Counted from the first letter of the stretch, positions 1 through 7,601 are shown. The stretch is 9,464 nucleotides of DNA from Bacteroidales bacterium (GCA_003508755.1 DNTK01000534.1:1-9464); one strand, 5' to 3'. Notes: generated by a model not told the origin, from the sequence alone. A program made the numbers and translations.

Positions 1-1
1 G

Positions 2-265
2 ATGCTGTGGCATGCGAGAAGGTATGAAAAGTGGATTGATAAGGCACTTGAAGATACCAGGGATTGCCAGTACCTGCTGTGCGCCCCCGACATTGAATGG
101 AAACCCGACGATGTACGCGAAAATGGTGGCGAAAAACGATTAGAACTATTTGATGCCTATAAGCTTGAGCTAGAGAGATATGATTTGAATTATAGCATTG
201 TAAATGGGACAGGTGGAGCTCGTATTGCAAATGCTGTTAAATTTGTAGAAAAATTTCTGGAATAA
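2..265 (+). CDS. NadR-like AAA family ATPase / nucleoside kinase, C-terminal part (5' end outside window)
   Basis: This is the C-terminal half of a soluble P-loop ATPase of the AAA_28 / NadR ribosylnicotinamide-kinase type. The visible 87 residues contain the family's C-terminal pattern: YLLCAPDIEWKPDDVREN (residues 24-41 of the visible part) corresponds to the 'YLL..D(I/L).W..D..R' segment that follows the Walker B strand. The closing 'Y.IV.G....R...A' segment lies at 64-78. The Walker A P-loop is absent because family members are about 180 residues and the frame is cut by the window edge, so the Met at base 2 is probably internal. In NadR proteins this domain phosphorylates nicotinamide riboside for NAD salvage. 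Stand-alone Bacteroidota copies are common and their substrate is unproven. The stop is 7 bp before the next gene, so the two are probably co-transcribed. Family assignment is from remembered motifs; the substrate is not inferable. Confidence 0.75.
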   Translation: MLWHARRYEKWIDKALEDTRDCQYLLCAPDIEWKPDDVRENGGEKRLELFDAYKLELERYDLNYSIVNGTGGARIANAVKFVEKFLE

Positions 266-272
266 ATCGCAT

Positions 273-1442
273 ATGACAAATATTCATGTTCACGAACTAA
301 TAGCTAAGACTTTTTCGGGGCTTGAGCCCATTTTAGCAGATGAACTTACCAAACTAGGCGCTACTGATGTTTTATTAGGGAAACGCATGGTTAGCTTTAA
401 GGGAGACGATGCTTTACTTTACAAGGCGAATATATATCTTCGAACGGCCTTACGTATATTAAAGCCTCTCTGCAGTAGTCCTGTAAAAAATACCGACCAG
501 TATTATCAGTTTTTTCGGGGTATTGAATGGGAAAAGTATATGAATTTGCATCATTCATTTGCTATCGATACTGTTGCTAATTCAAAGATATTTACGAATT
601 CACTATATGCTGCACAACTGGCTAAAGACGCCATTGTAGATCGTTTTCGCGATAAGTATCACAAACGTCCGCTGGTTGATACTAAACAGCCAAAGGTGCT
701 AATAAATGTACATATTTCCGGCGAGCAGATTAATGTATCGCTCGATAGCTCAGGCGAAACCCTAAACAAGCGAGGGTACAGAACGGCCGATGGAGGAGCT
801 CCGTTAAATGAAGTTTTAGCAGCCGCTATGATATTGAATAGTGGTTGGGATCCCAAAACACCTTTTATTGACCCGATGACAGGTTCTGGGACGCTTGCTA
901 TCGAGGCAGCTTTAATAGCGCGCAATATCCCACCAGGAATGCTCCGAAAAAACTTTGCGTTCCAGAATTGGCCAGATTACAATAAAGAATTGTATACCAA
1001 AATAATTGATGGGATAGAATTAGCAGAATTTCGTCCAAAAATTTTTGCAAACGATATTTCTCCGGAAGTTATTGAAATGGCAAAAAAAAATGCTCAAAAC
1101 GCATTGGTATCAAGTTTTATCCGATTTAATAATGAATCAATTACGGAATATAAGCCCAAAGCCAAAGAAGGCACGATAATCATAAATCCCCCCTACGGTG
1201 AGCGACTAAAGCCCAACGAAATAGATTTGCTTTATTCCGAAATAGGCACTGCATTAAAGCTAAATTTTTCAGGTATGAGAGCCTGGATCCTATCGAGCAA
1301 CAATGATGCCTTAAAAAAAATAGGGCTGCGTCCATACAAAAAACTTCAGTTATACAACGGTGGATTGTTATGCTGGTATAATGGTTTTGAATTGTTTGAT
1401 GGCACTTTTCGCGATCATAAGTATCCGGAAGCTGCTTCTTGA
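273..1442 (+). CDS. rlmL: THUMP-domain class I SAM-dependent rRNA methyltransferase (RlmL-like, 23S rRNA m2G)
   Basis: This is a cytoplasmic RNA methyltransferase of 389 residues. An N-terminal ferredoxin-like/THUMP RNA-binding region spans about 5-155, with the family-typical LNKRGYR at 164-170. A Rossmann methyltransferase domain follows (about 175-380). The SAM-binding loop is DPMTGSGTLAIEA (200-212), an acidic strand end is FANDIS (258-263), and the catalytic motif IV is NPPYGER (305-311). The N-P-P-Y motif is the signature of enzymes that methylate exocyclic base nitrogens. In E. coli the homologous domain is the first half of the 702-residue RlmKL and makes m2G2445 in 23S rRNA. The RlmK half (m7G2069) is missing here, which is usual for short Bacteroidota homologues. 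The ATG at 273 starts just before the conserved N terminus and lacks a Shine-Dalgarno site, as is normal in this phylum. The exact target nucleotide is inferred from homology. Confidence 0.88.
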   Translation: MTNIHVHELIAKTFSGLEPILADELTKLGATDVLLGKRMVSFKGDDALLYKANIYLRTALRILKPLCSSPVKNTDQYYQFFRGIEWEKYMNLHHSFAIDTVANSKIFTNSLYAAQLAKDAIVDRFRDKYHKRPLVDTKQPKVLINVHISGEQINVSLDSSGETLNKRGYRTADGGAPLNEVLAAAMILNSGWDPKTPFIDPMTGSGTLAIEAALIARNIPPGMLRKNFAFQNWPDYNKELYTKIIDGIELAEFRPKIFANDISPEVIEMAKKNAQNALVSSFIRFNNESITEYKPKAKEGTIIINPPYGERLKPNEIDLLYSEIGTALKLNFSGMRAWILSSNNDALKKIGLRPYKKLQLYNGGLLCWYNGFELFDGTFRDHKYPEAAS

Positions 1443-1487
1443 AATCGGTGTTAATAAATAATGATCTAATTTAGATTAATCTCATTC

Positions 1488-1512
1488 TATTTTATTAAAT
1501 TTAATGAAAATA
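1488..1512. repeat. AT-only inverted repeat upstream of siaB
   Basis: The core ATTAAATTTAAT (1494-1505) is a perfect 12-bp palindrome. The flanks TATTTT (1488-1493) and AAAATA (1507-1512) extend it with a single unpaired G at 1506. A smaller dyad, ATCTAA-T-TTAGAT, lies at 1464-1476. Neither has a G+C-rich stem or a following T-run, so they do not look like an intrinsic terminator for the upstream methyltransferase. They lie 25-70 bp upstream of the candidate siaB promoter and could be protein-binding or simply an AT-rich coincidence. Confidence 0.3.
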
Positions 1513-1536
1513 CTGTAGGACAAATGTTGCAGAAGG

Positions 1537-1565
1537 TTGTACTTCAAAGATTTTTTCTATATTTG
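1537..1565 (+). promoter_or_regulatory. Candidate Bacteroidota-type promoter for siaB-siaC
   Basis: TTG at 1537-1539 and TATATTTG at 1558-1565 are separated by 18 bp. This fits the Bacteroidota primary-sigma consensus of a TTTG-type -33 box and a TAnnTTTG -7 box. Initiation would be expected around 1570-1575, giving a leader of roughly 30 nt before the siaB ATG at 1605. The -7 box matches fully; the -33 box is minimal. Confidence 0.5.
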
Positions 1566-1604
1566 TTATACCTACATTCAAACGCATGAAACATTTAAGC
1601 TTTT

Positions 1605-2150
1605 ATGAGCTTTAATATCAACGAATATTATACCAGGCTTAGCCAGGGTGACGTACTTCTTGCATACAAAGGAAGCATTACCTCTGAACTAATTAATGAG
1701 GTATTAGAGGCGGTTGAAGAAAAGCTTGAGAAGGTAAATGAGTCGGGTAAAACCAGAAAGAAACTCTATAATGTTCTTGTTGAAAGTCTCCAAAACCTTT
1801 ATCACCACATCGAAGTTACCCACGAAGGCATCGAAGAAGATTTAGACCCAAAGTTTGCAGTTTTGGTAGTCGAACGCGACAACGACCAGTATAAGGTGAT
1901 TACTGGAAACTTTATCCAGTCGCAAAAAATACAGTTTTTAAAAGAAAAAATAGATAAGATCAATTCTATGACAAAGGATGAGCTGAAGGATATGTACAAA
2001 TTTATCCTGAATCATCAAAAAATCTCTGCCAAAGGTGGAGGAGGTCTGGGATTGGTTGATATTGCCCGTAAAACAGGCAAAAGCATAACCTATGAGTTTT
2101 ATCCCTATAACGATACATACTCATTTTTTAATTTAACGATAGAAGTTTAA
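1605..2150 (+). CDS. siaB: SiaB family protein kinase (DUF6272, HATPase-like fold)
   Basis: This is a cytoplasmic 181-residue protein of the SiaB family. Family members are GHKL-fold serine/threonine kinases resembling anti-sigma factors such as SpoIIAB. In Pseudomonas, SiaB phosphorylates SiaC and SiaA removes the phosphate. The N-box-like helix is VLVESLQNLYHH (57-68), with E60 and N64 in the ATP/Mg positions and H67/H68 after them. A glycine-rich ATP lid KGGGGLGL (143-150) is followed by VDIARKTG. The canonical DxGxG box between these is not obvious; residues 85-102 look like a beta hairpin instead. There is no signal peptide or membrane segment. The ATG at 1605 lacks a Shine-Dalgarno site and sits about 30 nt below the candidate promoter. 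A siaC homologue starts 20 bp after the stop, so the two form an operon of kinase and substrate. The family call rests on motifs plus this neighbour. Confidence 0.82.
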   Translation: MSFNINEYYTRLSQGDVLLAYKGSITSELINEVLEAVEEKLEKVNESGKTRKKLYNVLVESLQNLYHHIEVTHEGIEEDLDPKFAVLVVERDNDQYKVITGNFIQSQKIQFLKEKIDKINSMTKDELKDMYKFILNHQKISAKGGGGLGLVDIARKTGKSITYEFYPYNDTYSFFNLTIEV

Positions 2151-2170
2151 CATAATATCAAGCAGCTGGT

Positions 2171-2551
2171 ATGGAAGCATTGGTGATTGAAGGAACTCAG
2201 AAAACTCCCTCGGTTGATTTTGACCCGAAAAAGGGAGAACTAGAGATAAAGGGTAGATCAATACCTGAAAATTCGATTGAATTTTATAAACCCCTGGTAG
2301 ATTGGCTGGAGGAATACTCCGATTCAACAGCAAGCAAAACTACCGTTAATGTTCATCTTGAATATTTTAATACGAGTTCATCGAAATGTATTCTCGATGT
2401 ATTTAAAAAATTAGAATCAATTCATAAGAGCAGCAACGAAGTACTTATAAACTGGTATTACGAAGAGGATGATGAGGATATGCTTGAAGCGGGAGAAGAT
2501 TACGAGTCAATTATTCGCGTACCATTTAAAATGATTGAGATAGTAGATTAG
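2171..2551 (+). CDS. siaC: SiaC family regulatory phosphoprotein (DUF1987)
   Basis: This is a small cytoplasmic partner-switch protein of 126 residues, the usual length for DUF1987/SiaC. In Pseudomonas aeruginosa, SiaC binds and activates the diguanylate cyclase SiaD when unphosphorylated, and it is controlled by phosphorylation of Thr68. Here the motif YFNTSSSK occupies residues 65-72, putting the threonine at exactly position 68. A highly acidic segment, YYEEDDEDMLEAGEDYE (96-112), and the closing VPFKMIEIVD follow the family pattern as I remember it. The overall shape resembles STAS-type antagonists. The ATG at 2171 is 20 bp downstream of siaB, and an intrinsic terminator follows the stop by 27 bp, so this is the last gene of the operon. 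No GGDEF protein or SpoIIE-type phosphatase is nearby, so its effector in this organism is unknown. Confidence 0.88.
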   Translation: MEALVIEGTQKTPSVDFDPKKGELEIKGRSIPENSIEFYKPLVDWLEEYSDSTASKTTVNVHLEYFNTSSSKCILDVFKKLESIHKSSNEVLINWYYEEDDEDMLEAGEDYESIIRVPFKMIEIVD

Positions 2552-2578
2552 GAATAATTAATTTAAAATATTTTAAAG

Positions 2579-2611
2579 CCATTCTCCCGTATGCGGAGAG
2601 TGGTTTTTTTT
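2579..2611 (+). terminator. Intrinsic terminator of the siaB-siaC operon
   Basis: The left arm CCATTCTCC (2579-2587) pairs with GGAGAGTGG (2595-2603) to give a 9-bp stem with one G-U pair around a 7-nt loop. Eight T residues (2604-2611) follow immediately. It lies 27 bp after the siaC stop and closes this unit before the susC promoter region. Confidence 0.9.
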
Positions 2612-2964
2612 GTAATCTACCCACAAAAATGTTTGCTGCTAATCAATATGTTATCACTTTATAGTGTAACTATTTTTGATGATTAAGGCCATAGCTAAAG
2701 TATTAACTCAGTCATTGCATACATTTAAAATAGAACAGATCTTTTCTGCAGCTGATATGATATATAAATTATTCCATTGTTAAGTGAAGAAAGGGAATTA
2801 ATTATTTCCTATGATTATCGGATGCACCTTTTCTGATTTTCGATGTTACAAAAAAAATATTCGAATAATTTCTATTCTTTTCTTTTAATGATGTTAAAAT
2901 AGGTACTAGACTGCTTTTTTAATTCTATATTATTTTACCCAAATAACAATTTTTAAGTATCACA
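2612..2964. other. AT-rich intergenic region with no convincing gene
   Basis: This is non-coding AT-rich DNA between the siaC terminator and the susC control region. I found no tRNA, no CRISPR repeat and no ORF with family signatures. Three weak items are visible: an isolated TAnnTTTG match (TATTTTTG, 2671-2678) without a good -33 box, a 34-codon reading frame at 2679-2783, and a perfect 10-bp palindrome TATTCGAATA at 2858-2867. An old degraded gene or a regulatory RNA cannot be excluded by eye. Confidence 0.6.
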
Positions 2965-2992
2965 TTAACAGATACATAAAACAACCTGTTAA
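2965..2992. promoter_or_regulatory. Inverted repeat, candidate operator upstream of susC
   Basis: TTAACAG (2965-2971) and CTGTTAA (2986-2992) are perfect inverted copies separated by 14 bp. Their centres are 21 bp apart, about two helical turns, so a dimeric regulator could contact both from one DNA face. The repeat ends 4 bp before the -33 candidate of susC. A second partial dyad, AACAAC (2980-2985) with GTTGTT (2996-3001), overlaps it. The role as operator is inferred from position and geometry only. Confidence 0.4.
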
Positions 2993-2996
2993 GGTG

Positions 2997-3026
2997 TTGT
3001 TGTATTCATTTTATAATCTATTTTTC
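2997..3026 (+). promoter_or_regulatory. Candidate promoter for the susC-susD operon
   Basis: TTG at 2997-2999 and TATTTTTC at 3019-3026 are spaced by 19 bp, matching the Bacteroidota arrangement except for the last base of the TAnnTTTG box. Transcription would start near 3033, leaving a leader of roughly 80 nt before the susC ATG at 3115. It is the best match in the region but not a perfect one. Confidence 0.45.
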
Positions 3027-3114
3027 AAATGTGAATGTGAATTACAAGCTGATTTATTGACATTTAGGGTTAGATCTGCCTATCTTGCTTGAACAAACCT
3101 CTAAATCATTTCAT

Positions 3115-6105
3115 ATGAAGAAAGAACTGATTTCAGTCTTATTGTTCTTACTTATTAATCCATTATACATTTTAGCACAGGATTATAGTGTAAGTGGAAA
3201 AATTGTTGATAATAACAATACCCCCTTACCAGGAGTAACTATTCAAATTAAAAATGCCAACGAAGGAACCATTTCTGATTTAAATGGTGATTTTAATATC
3301 AATGCACCTATTAATAGTGTTTTGATAATTTCAATGGTTGGAATGATTGAGCAGGAATATTACATTTCTGGAGATACACTTTTACAAATTATTTTGGAAG
3401 AGGATATAAGTCTTTTTGAAGAAGTTGTTGTTATTGGCTATGGCACTGTGAAAAAAAGCGATTTAACAGGTGCTGTAGGGACCGTTAAATCAAAAGATCT
3501 GGTTAAGATAACTTCAATTAATCCGGTTCAAAGCTTGCAGGGAAAGGCAACGGGCGTGCAAATAACGAGTACTTCCGGTGCTCCGGGTGCAAATCCGGTA
3601 GTACGTATCAGAGGTATTGGTACATTTAATGACAATTCACCAATTTATGTTGTAGATGGTGTTATATCAAACGACATCTCGTTTTTAAATGCGGCTGATA
3701 TTGAATCTACTGAAATCTTAAAAGATGCCTCAGCAACAGCTATATACGGTTCCAGGGGGTCTAATGGAGTAATATTAATTACCACAAAAACGGGCAAAAA
3801 GGGTCAAAAGCAAACCACATTTAATTATAATGGTGAATATGGGATTCAGCAAATCACAAAGAAAATTGAGCTACTAAACGGTAAGGAATTTGCAGAAGTA
3901 TCTAACCGCATTAAATTTGAGTACAACAACCCCGATTTGCTTCCAAACACCGATTGGCAAGAATTAATCTTTCAACCGGCAGCAATTACCAATCATCAAT
4001 TTTCTTTTTCGGGTAGTTCAGAACGAAACTTGTTCTATTTAAGTGTGGGATATTATAAACAGGATGGAATTATTGATAAATCGGGATACGAACGAATCAC
4101 ATTCAGAACTAATAATACATATCAAGTAACCGATTTTCTTAAAATTGGGAATAACCTCGGTATAACCCCCTTTAAACAACAAAATGCTCCGAATGTTACC
4201 TATCAGGCTTATCGGGCAAGCCCTATTCTTGAGCCCTATCGTGCAGATGGTAGTTTTGCAGGAGTGCCAGGTGTGGGTAACCCATTAGCCAATCTTGCTT
4301 ATTCAAATAATTTCGATAAAGGAATTAGAGCAGTGGGTAATCTATTTGTTGAAGCTACTATTTTACAATCTTTTACAGCCAAAAGTAGCTTTGGGCTCGA
4401 CGGACTTTACAAGAAATCATTAAATTTTACTCCTGCTTACACCGTATTATATTATGATGGTTCTGAATCATTACAGACCAATCCTACCAGCGACCTCTCA
4501 AAAGGTACGACTGAAAATCTGACATGGTTATGGGAGAATACGCTTAATTACACAAAAGAATTTAATAAGCATTCCATCAATGCAGTAGCAGGATTTACCA
4601 TGCAAAATTCAAGTTCAGAGATATTGCGAATTTCAGGTGAGAATATTTTACGCGACAGTGAAGATTTCTGGTATTTGCAGCCAAATTATATTACTTCTAA
4701 TACAATTAACAGTTTTGAAAACAGCGTTGATGCTGGATTAAATTATTCTATGGTTTCCTTCTTGTTCAGAGGTAACTACACATATAATAAGCGATATATT
4801 TTAACAGCAACATTTCGTCGCGATGGTTCTTCCAAATTCGCTAAAGAAAACCGCTTTGGTAATTTCCCTTCTTTTGCAGCGGGCTGGAACATATCCGAAG
4901 AAACTTTTATGCAGAATTTAACAGCTGTCACTGGATTAAAAATCAGGGCTAGCTGGGGAAAAATTGGTAATGAAAAAATAAATTACTCAGACCGTTTTTC
5001 ATTAACAGAAAATTTATTGGCTGTTTTTGGACCAGGCGATATTTCCTATTCAGCAGTTTCGTATGGAAGAAGTGGTAATCCCGATTTAAAATGGGAAACT
5101 ACAACACAAACCGACATAGGTCTGGATATGGCCCTATTTGGTGGAAAACTAACAGGTGAGTTTGATTACTACAGAAGAGTTACTGACGATATTTTAGTTG
5201 AGTTATCGACACCTGGTCATCAAGGTAACGGACAGGGTCAGAAAGTAAGGTACAACGCTGGAAGCGTACTCAACTATGGTTTCGAAGCAAATATTAACTG
5301 GAGGCAAAGAAGAGGTGATTTTAGCTATTCAGTGGGTGTTTTGGCAACTACCGTGCATAACGAGGTACTTAGTATTGGAGGCAATAGTGGTGTTGATTCC
5401 CTACTGTTTGGAGGGAATGTTAATGGATTTGTTACACAGAGCAGAAAAGGGCTGCCATTGGGAGCTTTTTATGGATACAAAACCGATGGCTTATTTCAAA
5501 CACAAAGCGACCTGGATGCCTATCCACATACGAGCGATGCCGGACCAGGTGATTTACGGCGTGTAGATGTAAACAATGATGGAAGAATTGATGGACAGGA
5601 TCGAACCTATTTGGGCTCGCCTATACCAAAATTTATTTTTGGTTTTAATGTAGAACTAACCTACAAGAATTTTGATTTTTCCATGAATATTCAGGGACAA
5701 ACAGGTAACAAGATCCTAAATGGTAAAGAAATAGTGCGCCCAGATGAATATAATTTTGAAAAGCATGTGATTGATGGATGGACAGGACCTGGGACAAGTA
5801 ATTCGGAACCGCGCAATTCCTGGGGTGGTTATAATTTCGTTACATCAGACAGGTTTATTCAGGATGGCTCATTTATCCGTTTACGAAACATTATTTTTGG
5901 ATATACAGTTCCTGCGAATATTACCAGTAAAGCGAAAATAAACTCGCTTAGAGTATATGTGAAAGGAGACAATATTTTCACCTTTTCAAAATTTACTGGC
6001 TACACTCCTGAAATTGCTAGTTCTGATCCACTGGCAAACGCTATTGATATGGGTACCTACCCAATACCTGCTATCTATTCTATTGGCATAAACCTAACAT
6101 TTTAA
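3115..6105 (+). CDS. SusC/RagA family TonB-linked outer membrane transporter
   Basis: This is an outer-membrane TonB-dependent transporter of 996 residues that imports oligomers handed over by its SusD partner. A signal peptide occupies about 1-22 (charged MKKE, a hydrophobic core, cleavage near ILAQ). A carboxypeptidase-regulatory-like beta-sandwich follows at about 24-95 (VSGKIVDNNNTPLPGVTI), then a TonB-box-like stretch EEVVVIGYGTVKKSDLTGAV (102-121). The plug region contains SLQGKATGVQI (140-150) and VVRIRGIGT (162-170). The SusC signature LKDASATAIYGSRGSNGVIL lies at 202-221. The rest is the 22-strand barrel, ending in a terminal Phe (IGINLTF). There is no N-terminal STN domain, so direct signalling to an anti-sigma factor is unlikely. 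I use the ATG at 3115 because it begins the signal peptide; an in-frame TTG at 3085 would add ten implausible residues. susD follows after 5 bp. The substrate cannot be read from the sequence. Confidence 0.95.
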   Translation: MKKELISVLLFLLINPLYILAQDYSVSGKIVDNNNTPLPGVTIQIKNANEGTISDLNGDFNINAPINSVLIISMVGMIEQEYYISGDTLLQIILEEDISLFEEVVVIGYGTVKKSDLTGAVGTVKSKDLVKITSINPVQSLQGKATGVQITSTSGAPGANPVVRIRGIGTFNDNSPIYVVDGVISNDISFLNAADIESTEILKDASATAIYGSRGSNGVILITTKTGKKGQKQTTFNYNGEYGIQQITKKIELLNGKEFAEVSNRIKFEYNNPDLLPNTDWQELIFQPAAITNHQFSFSGSSERNLFYLSVGYYKQDGIIDKSGYERITFRTNNTYQVTDFLKIGNNLGITPFKQQNAPNVTYQAYRASPILEPYRADGSFAGVPGVGNPLANLAYSNNFDKGIRAVGNLFVEATILQSFTAKSSFGLDGLYKKSLNFTPAYTVLYYDGSESLQTNPTSDLSKGTTENLTWLWENTLNYTKEFNKHSINAVAGFTMQNSSSEILRISGENILRDSEDFWYLQPNYITSNTINSFENSVDAGLNYSMVSFLFRGNYTYNKRYILTATFRRDGSSKFAKENRFGNFPSFAAGWNISEETFMQNLTAVTGLKIRASWGKIGNEKINYSDRFSLTENLLAVFGPGDISYSAVSYGRSGNPDLKWETTTQTDIGLDMALFGGKLTGEFDYYRRVTDDILVELSTPGHQGNGQGQKVRYNAGSVLNYGFEANINWRQRRGDFSYSVGVLATTVHNEVLSIGGNSGVDSLLFGGNVNGFVTQSRKGLPLGAFYGYKTDGLFQTQSDLDAYPHTSDAGPGDLRRVDVNNDGRIDGQDRTYLGSPIPKFIFGFNVELTYKNFDFSMNIQGQTGNKILNGKEIVRPDEYNFEKHVIDGWTGPGTSNSEPRNSWGGYNFVTSDRFIQDGSFIRLRNIIFGYTVPANITSKAKINSLRVYVKGDNIFTFSKFTGYTPEIASSDPLANAIDMGTYPIPAIYSIGINLTF

Positions 6106-6110
6106 CACGT

Positions 6111-7601
6111 ATGAAAAAGATTAGATTAAATATCACCCGAATTATACTGATAAGTTTATTAGTTGCAATAAGTGCTTGTGAGGATTTTCTGGAAAAGAAT
6201 CCACAAGGTTTATTATCTCAGGCATCTTTTCCGGTAAGTGCTTCCGATGCTGAGCTTGCTACAAATGCTTGTTATGCTGTTTTACGAAATGGTGGTTTCC
6301 ATTCAGGGCTGTTTCCTTTAACCGATATAATGTCTGATGATGCTTACAAAGGAAGTAATCCGGGTGATCAGGCGGCAGTAATTGGACCCTACGATGATTT
6401 TACCTTTACCACAACCGGAAGTGAGTTGGCAAGCTGGTGGTCAACTTTATACCAGGGAATTAAAAGGGCTAATGTAGTATTAGCGAAAGTACCCGATATA
6501 ACAATGGACGAAGATTTAAAAAACAGGTACCTGGGTGAAGCCAGCTTTATAAGGGCTTTGATTTATTTTGATTTAGTAAGAGCTTGGGGAGGGGTACCAT
6601 TAATAAAAGACCTAAATCCCCCATTAAGACTCGAGCGTTCTTCAACCACCGAAGTATACAACCAAATTAAGACAGATTTACTCTTTGCAATTGATAACCT
6701 GCCTGTAAAAAGTCAAGTGGCTACCGACGAATTAGGACGCGCTACCAAGGGTGCTGCCCAAGCTCTATTGGCAAAAGCGTATCTCTTTGAGGGAGATTTC
6801 GATAACTGCGAAACATATGCCATGGCTGTAATTAATTCATTGGAATACGATCTGGAACCAATCTTTATCGATGCAAATGGCATCAACGGACAACATGGAG
6901 TCGAATCTGTTTTCGAAATCGGAGCCGAAGGTGTCGAGGCAACATCAGGAAATCAGTATGCAAATGTTCAAGGTGTTAGGGGAACTCCTAACCGTGGGTG
7001 GGGATTCAACCGGCCATCTATTGATTTACGCGAATCATTTGAAAACAATGATCCACGTTTTAAGGGTACCATAATTGATTTAGGTGATACCCTCGATGGC
7101 ATAATAATAGCCGGAGATGGCACAACGCCAGATATTACCGAAGATGATGAAGGTAATATTATTGAAATTGAGTGCTACAACCGCAAAGTCTGGACCCCCG
7201 GAAATACTGTTCCTACGCAGTTTGGTCATAACCGCCGGATTATTCGCTATGCAGATGTATTACTCATGGCCGCTGAGGCTTTAAACGAAAACGATCAACC
7301 TTCTGAGGCACTCGTGCATCTCAATAAGGTCAGGGAAAGAGCGCGTGAAGGCAACGGTGGTATACTTCCTGATATTACTACAACCAATAAAGACTTACTG
7401 CGTGATCTTATTCTGGAGGAGCGACGAATTGAATTGGCACTTGAAGGACATCGCTATTGGGATTTAGTGCGAACTGGTAAAGCCACCGAAGTATTATCCC
7501 CACTGGGATATTCTGCCGGTAAACACGAGCTTTTCCCCATACCTCAGAACGAAATAGATTTATCACAAGGTGCACTAATACAAAATCCCAATTGGGACTA
7601 G
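6111..7601 (+). CDS. SusD/RagB family nutrient-binding outer membrane lipoprotein
   Basis: This is a surface lipoprotein of 496 residues that acts as the lid and binding partner of the preceding SusC. A lipoprotein signal peptide ends in the lipobox ISAC, with the lipidated cysteine at C23, followed by EDFLEKNPQG, the classic SusD start. The TPR-like alpha-helical half shows ASFIRALIYFDLVRAWGGVP (144-163). The C-terminal SusD signature is EERRIELALEGHRYWDLVRT (436-455), with ELFPIPQNEI (473-482) and NPNW (492-495) closing the protein. Length and architecture are typical and no key part is missing. The ATG at 6111 lies 5 bp after the susC stop, so translation of the two is probably coupled. 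An A-rich 50-bp gap leads to the next lipoprotein gene. SusD proteins bind glycans mostly through exposed aromatic residues, but I cannot assign the binding site or ligand here. Confidence 0.95.
   Translation: MKKIRLNITRIILISLLVAISACEDFLEKNPQGLLSQASFPVSASDAELATNACYAVLRNGGFHSGLFPLTDIMSDDAYKGSNPGDQAAVIGPYDDFTFTTTGSELASWWSTLYQGIKRANVVLAKVPDITMDEDLKNRYLGEASFIRALIYFDLVRAWGGVPLIKDLNPPLRLERSSTTEVYNQIKTDLLFAIDNLPVKSQVATDELGRATKGAAQALLAKAYLFEGDFDNCETYAMAVINSLEYDLEPIFIDANGINGQHGVESVFEIGAEGVEATSGNQYANVQGVRGTPNRGWGFNRPSIDLRESFENNDPRFKGTIIDLGDTLDGIIIAGDGTTPDITEDDEGNIIEIECYNRKVWTPGNTVPTQFGHNRRIIRYADVLLMAAEALNENDQPSEALVHLNKVRERAREGNGGILPDITTTNKDLLRDLILEERRIELALEGHRYWDLVRTGKATEVLSPLGYSAGKHELFPIPQNEIDLSQGALIQNPNWD

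Noticed and set aside
659..925. Minus-strand reading frame inside the methyltransferase gene
   Set aside because: It lies opposite strongly conserved SAM-binding and THUMP-linked segments, has no family signature and no promoter; an antisense shadow.
2133..2333. Minus-strand reading frame across the siaB/siaC junction
   Set aside because: It overlaps two well-supported genes and has no recognisable features.
2671..2678. TATTTTTG as the main susC promoter
   Set aside because: It has no -33 box at the right distance and would leave a leader of over 400 nt; the 2997-3026 site fits better.
2858..2867. Palindrome TATTCGAATA as a regulator site
   Set aside because: Ten AT-rich bases can be palindromic by chance, it is far from the candidate promoter and no second copy was noticed.
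3085..3114. Ten-residue N-terminal extension of SusC from a TTG codon
   Set aside because: The ATG at 3115 starts a standard signal peptide; the extension has polar residues and would place the hydrophobic core too far inside.
5276..5566. Second plus-strand reading frame inside susC
   Set aside because: It is out of frame within an intact barrel-coding region; its sequence has no domain features.
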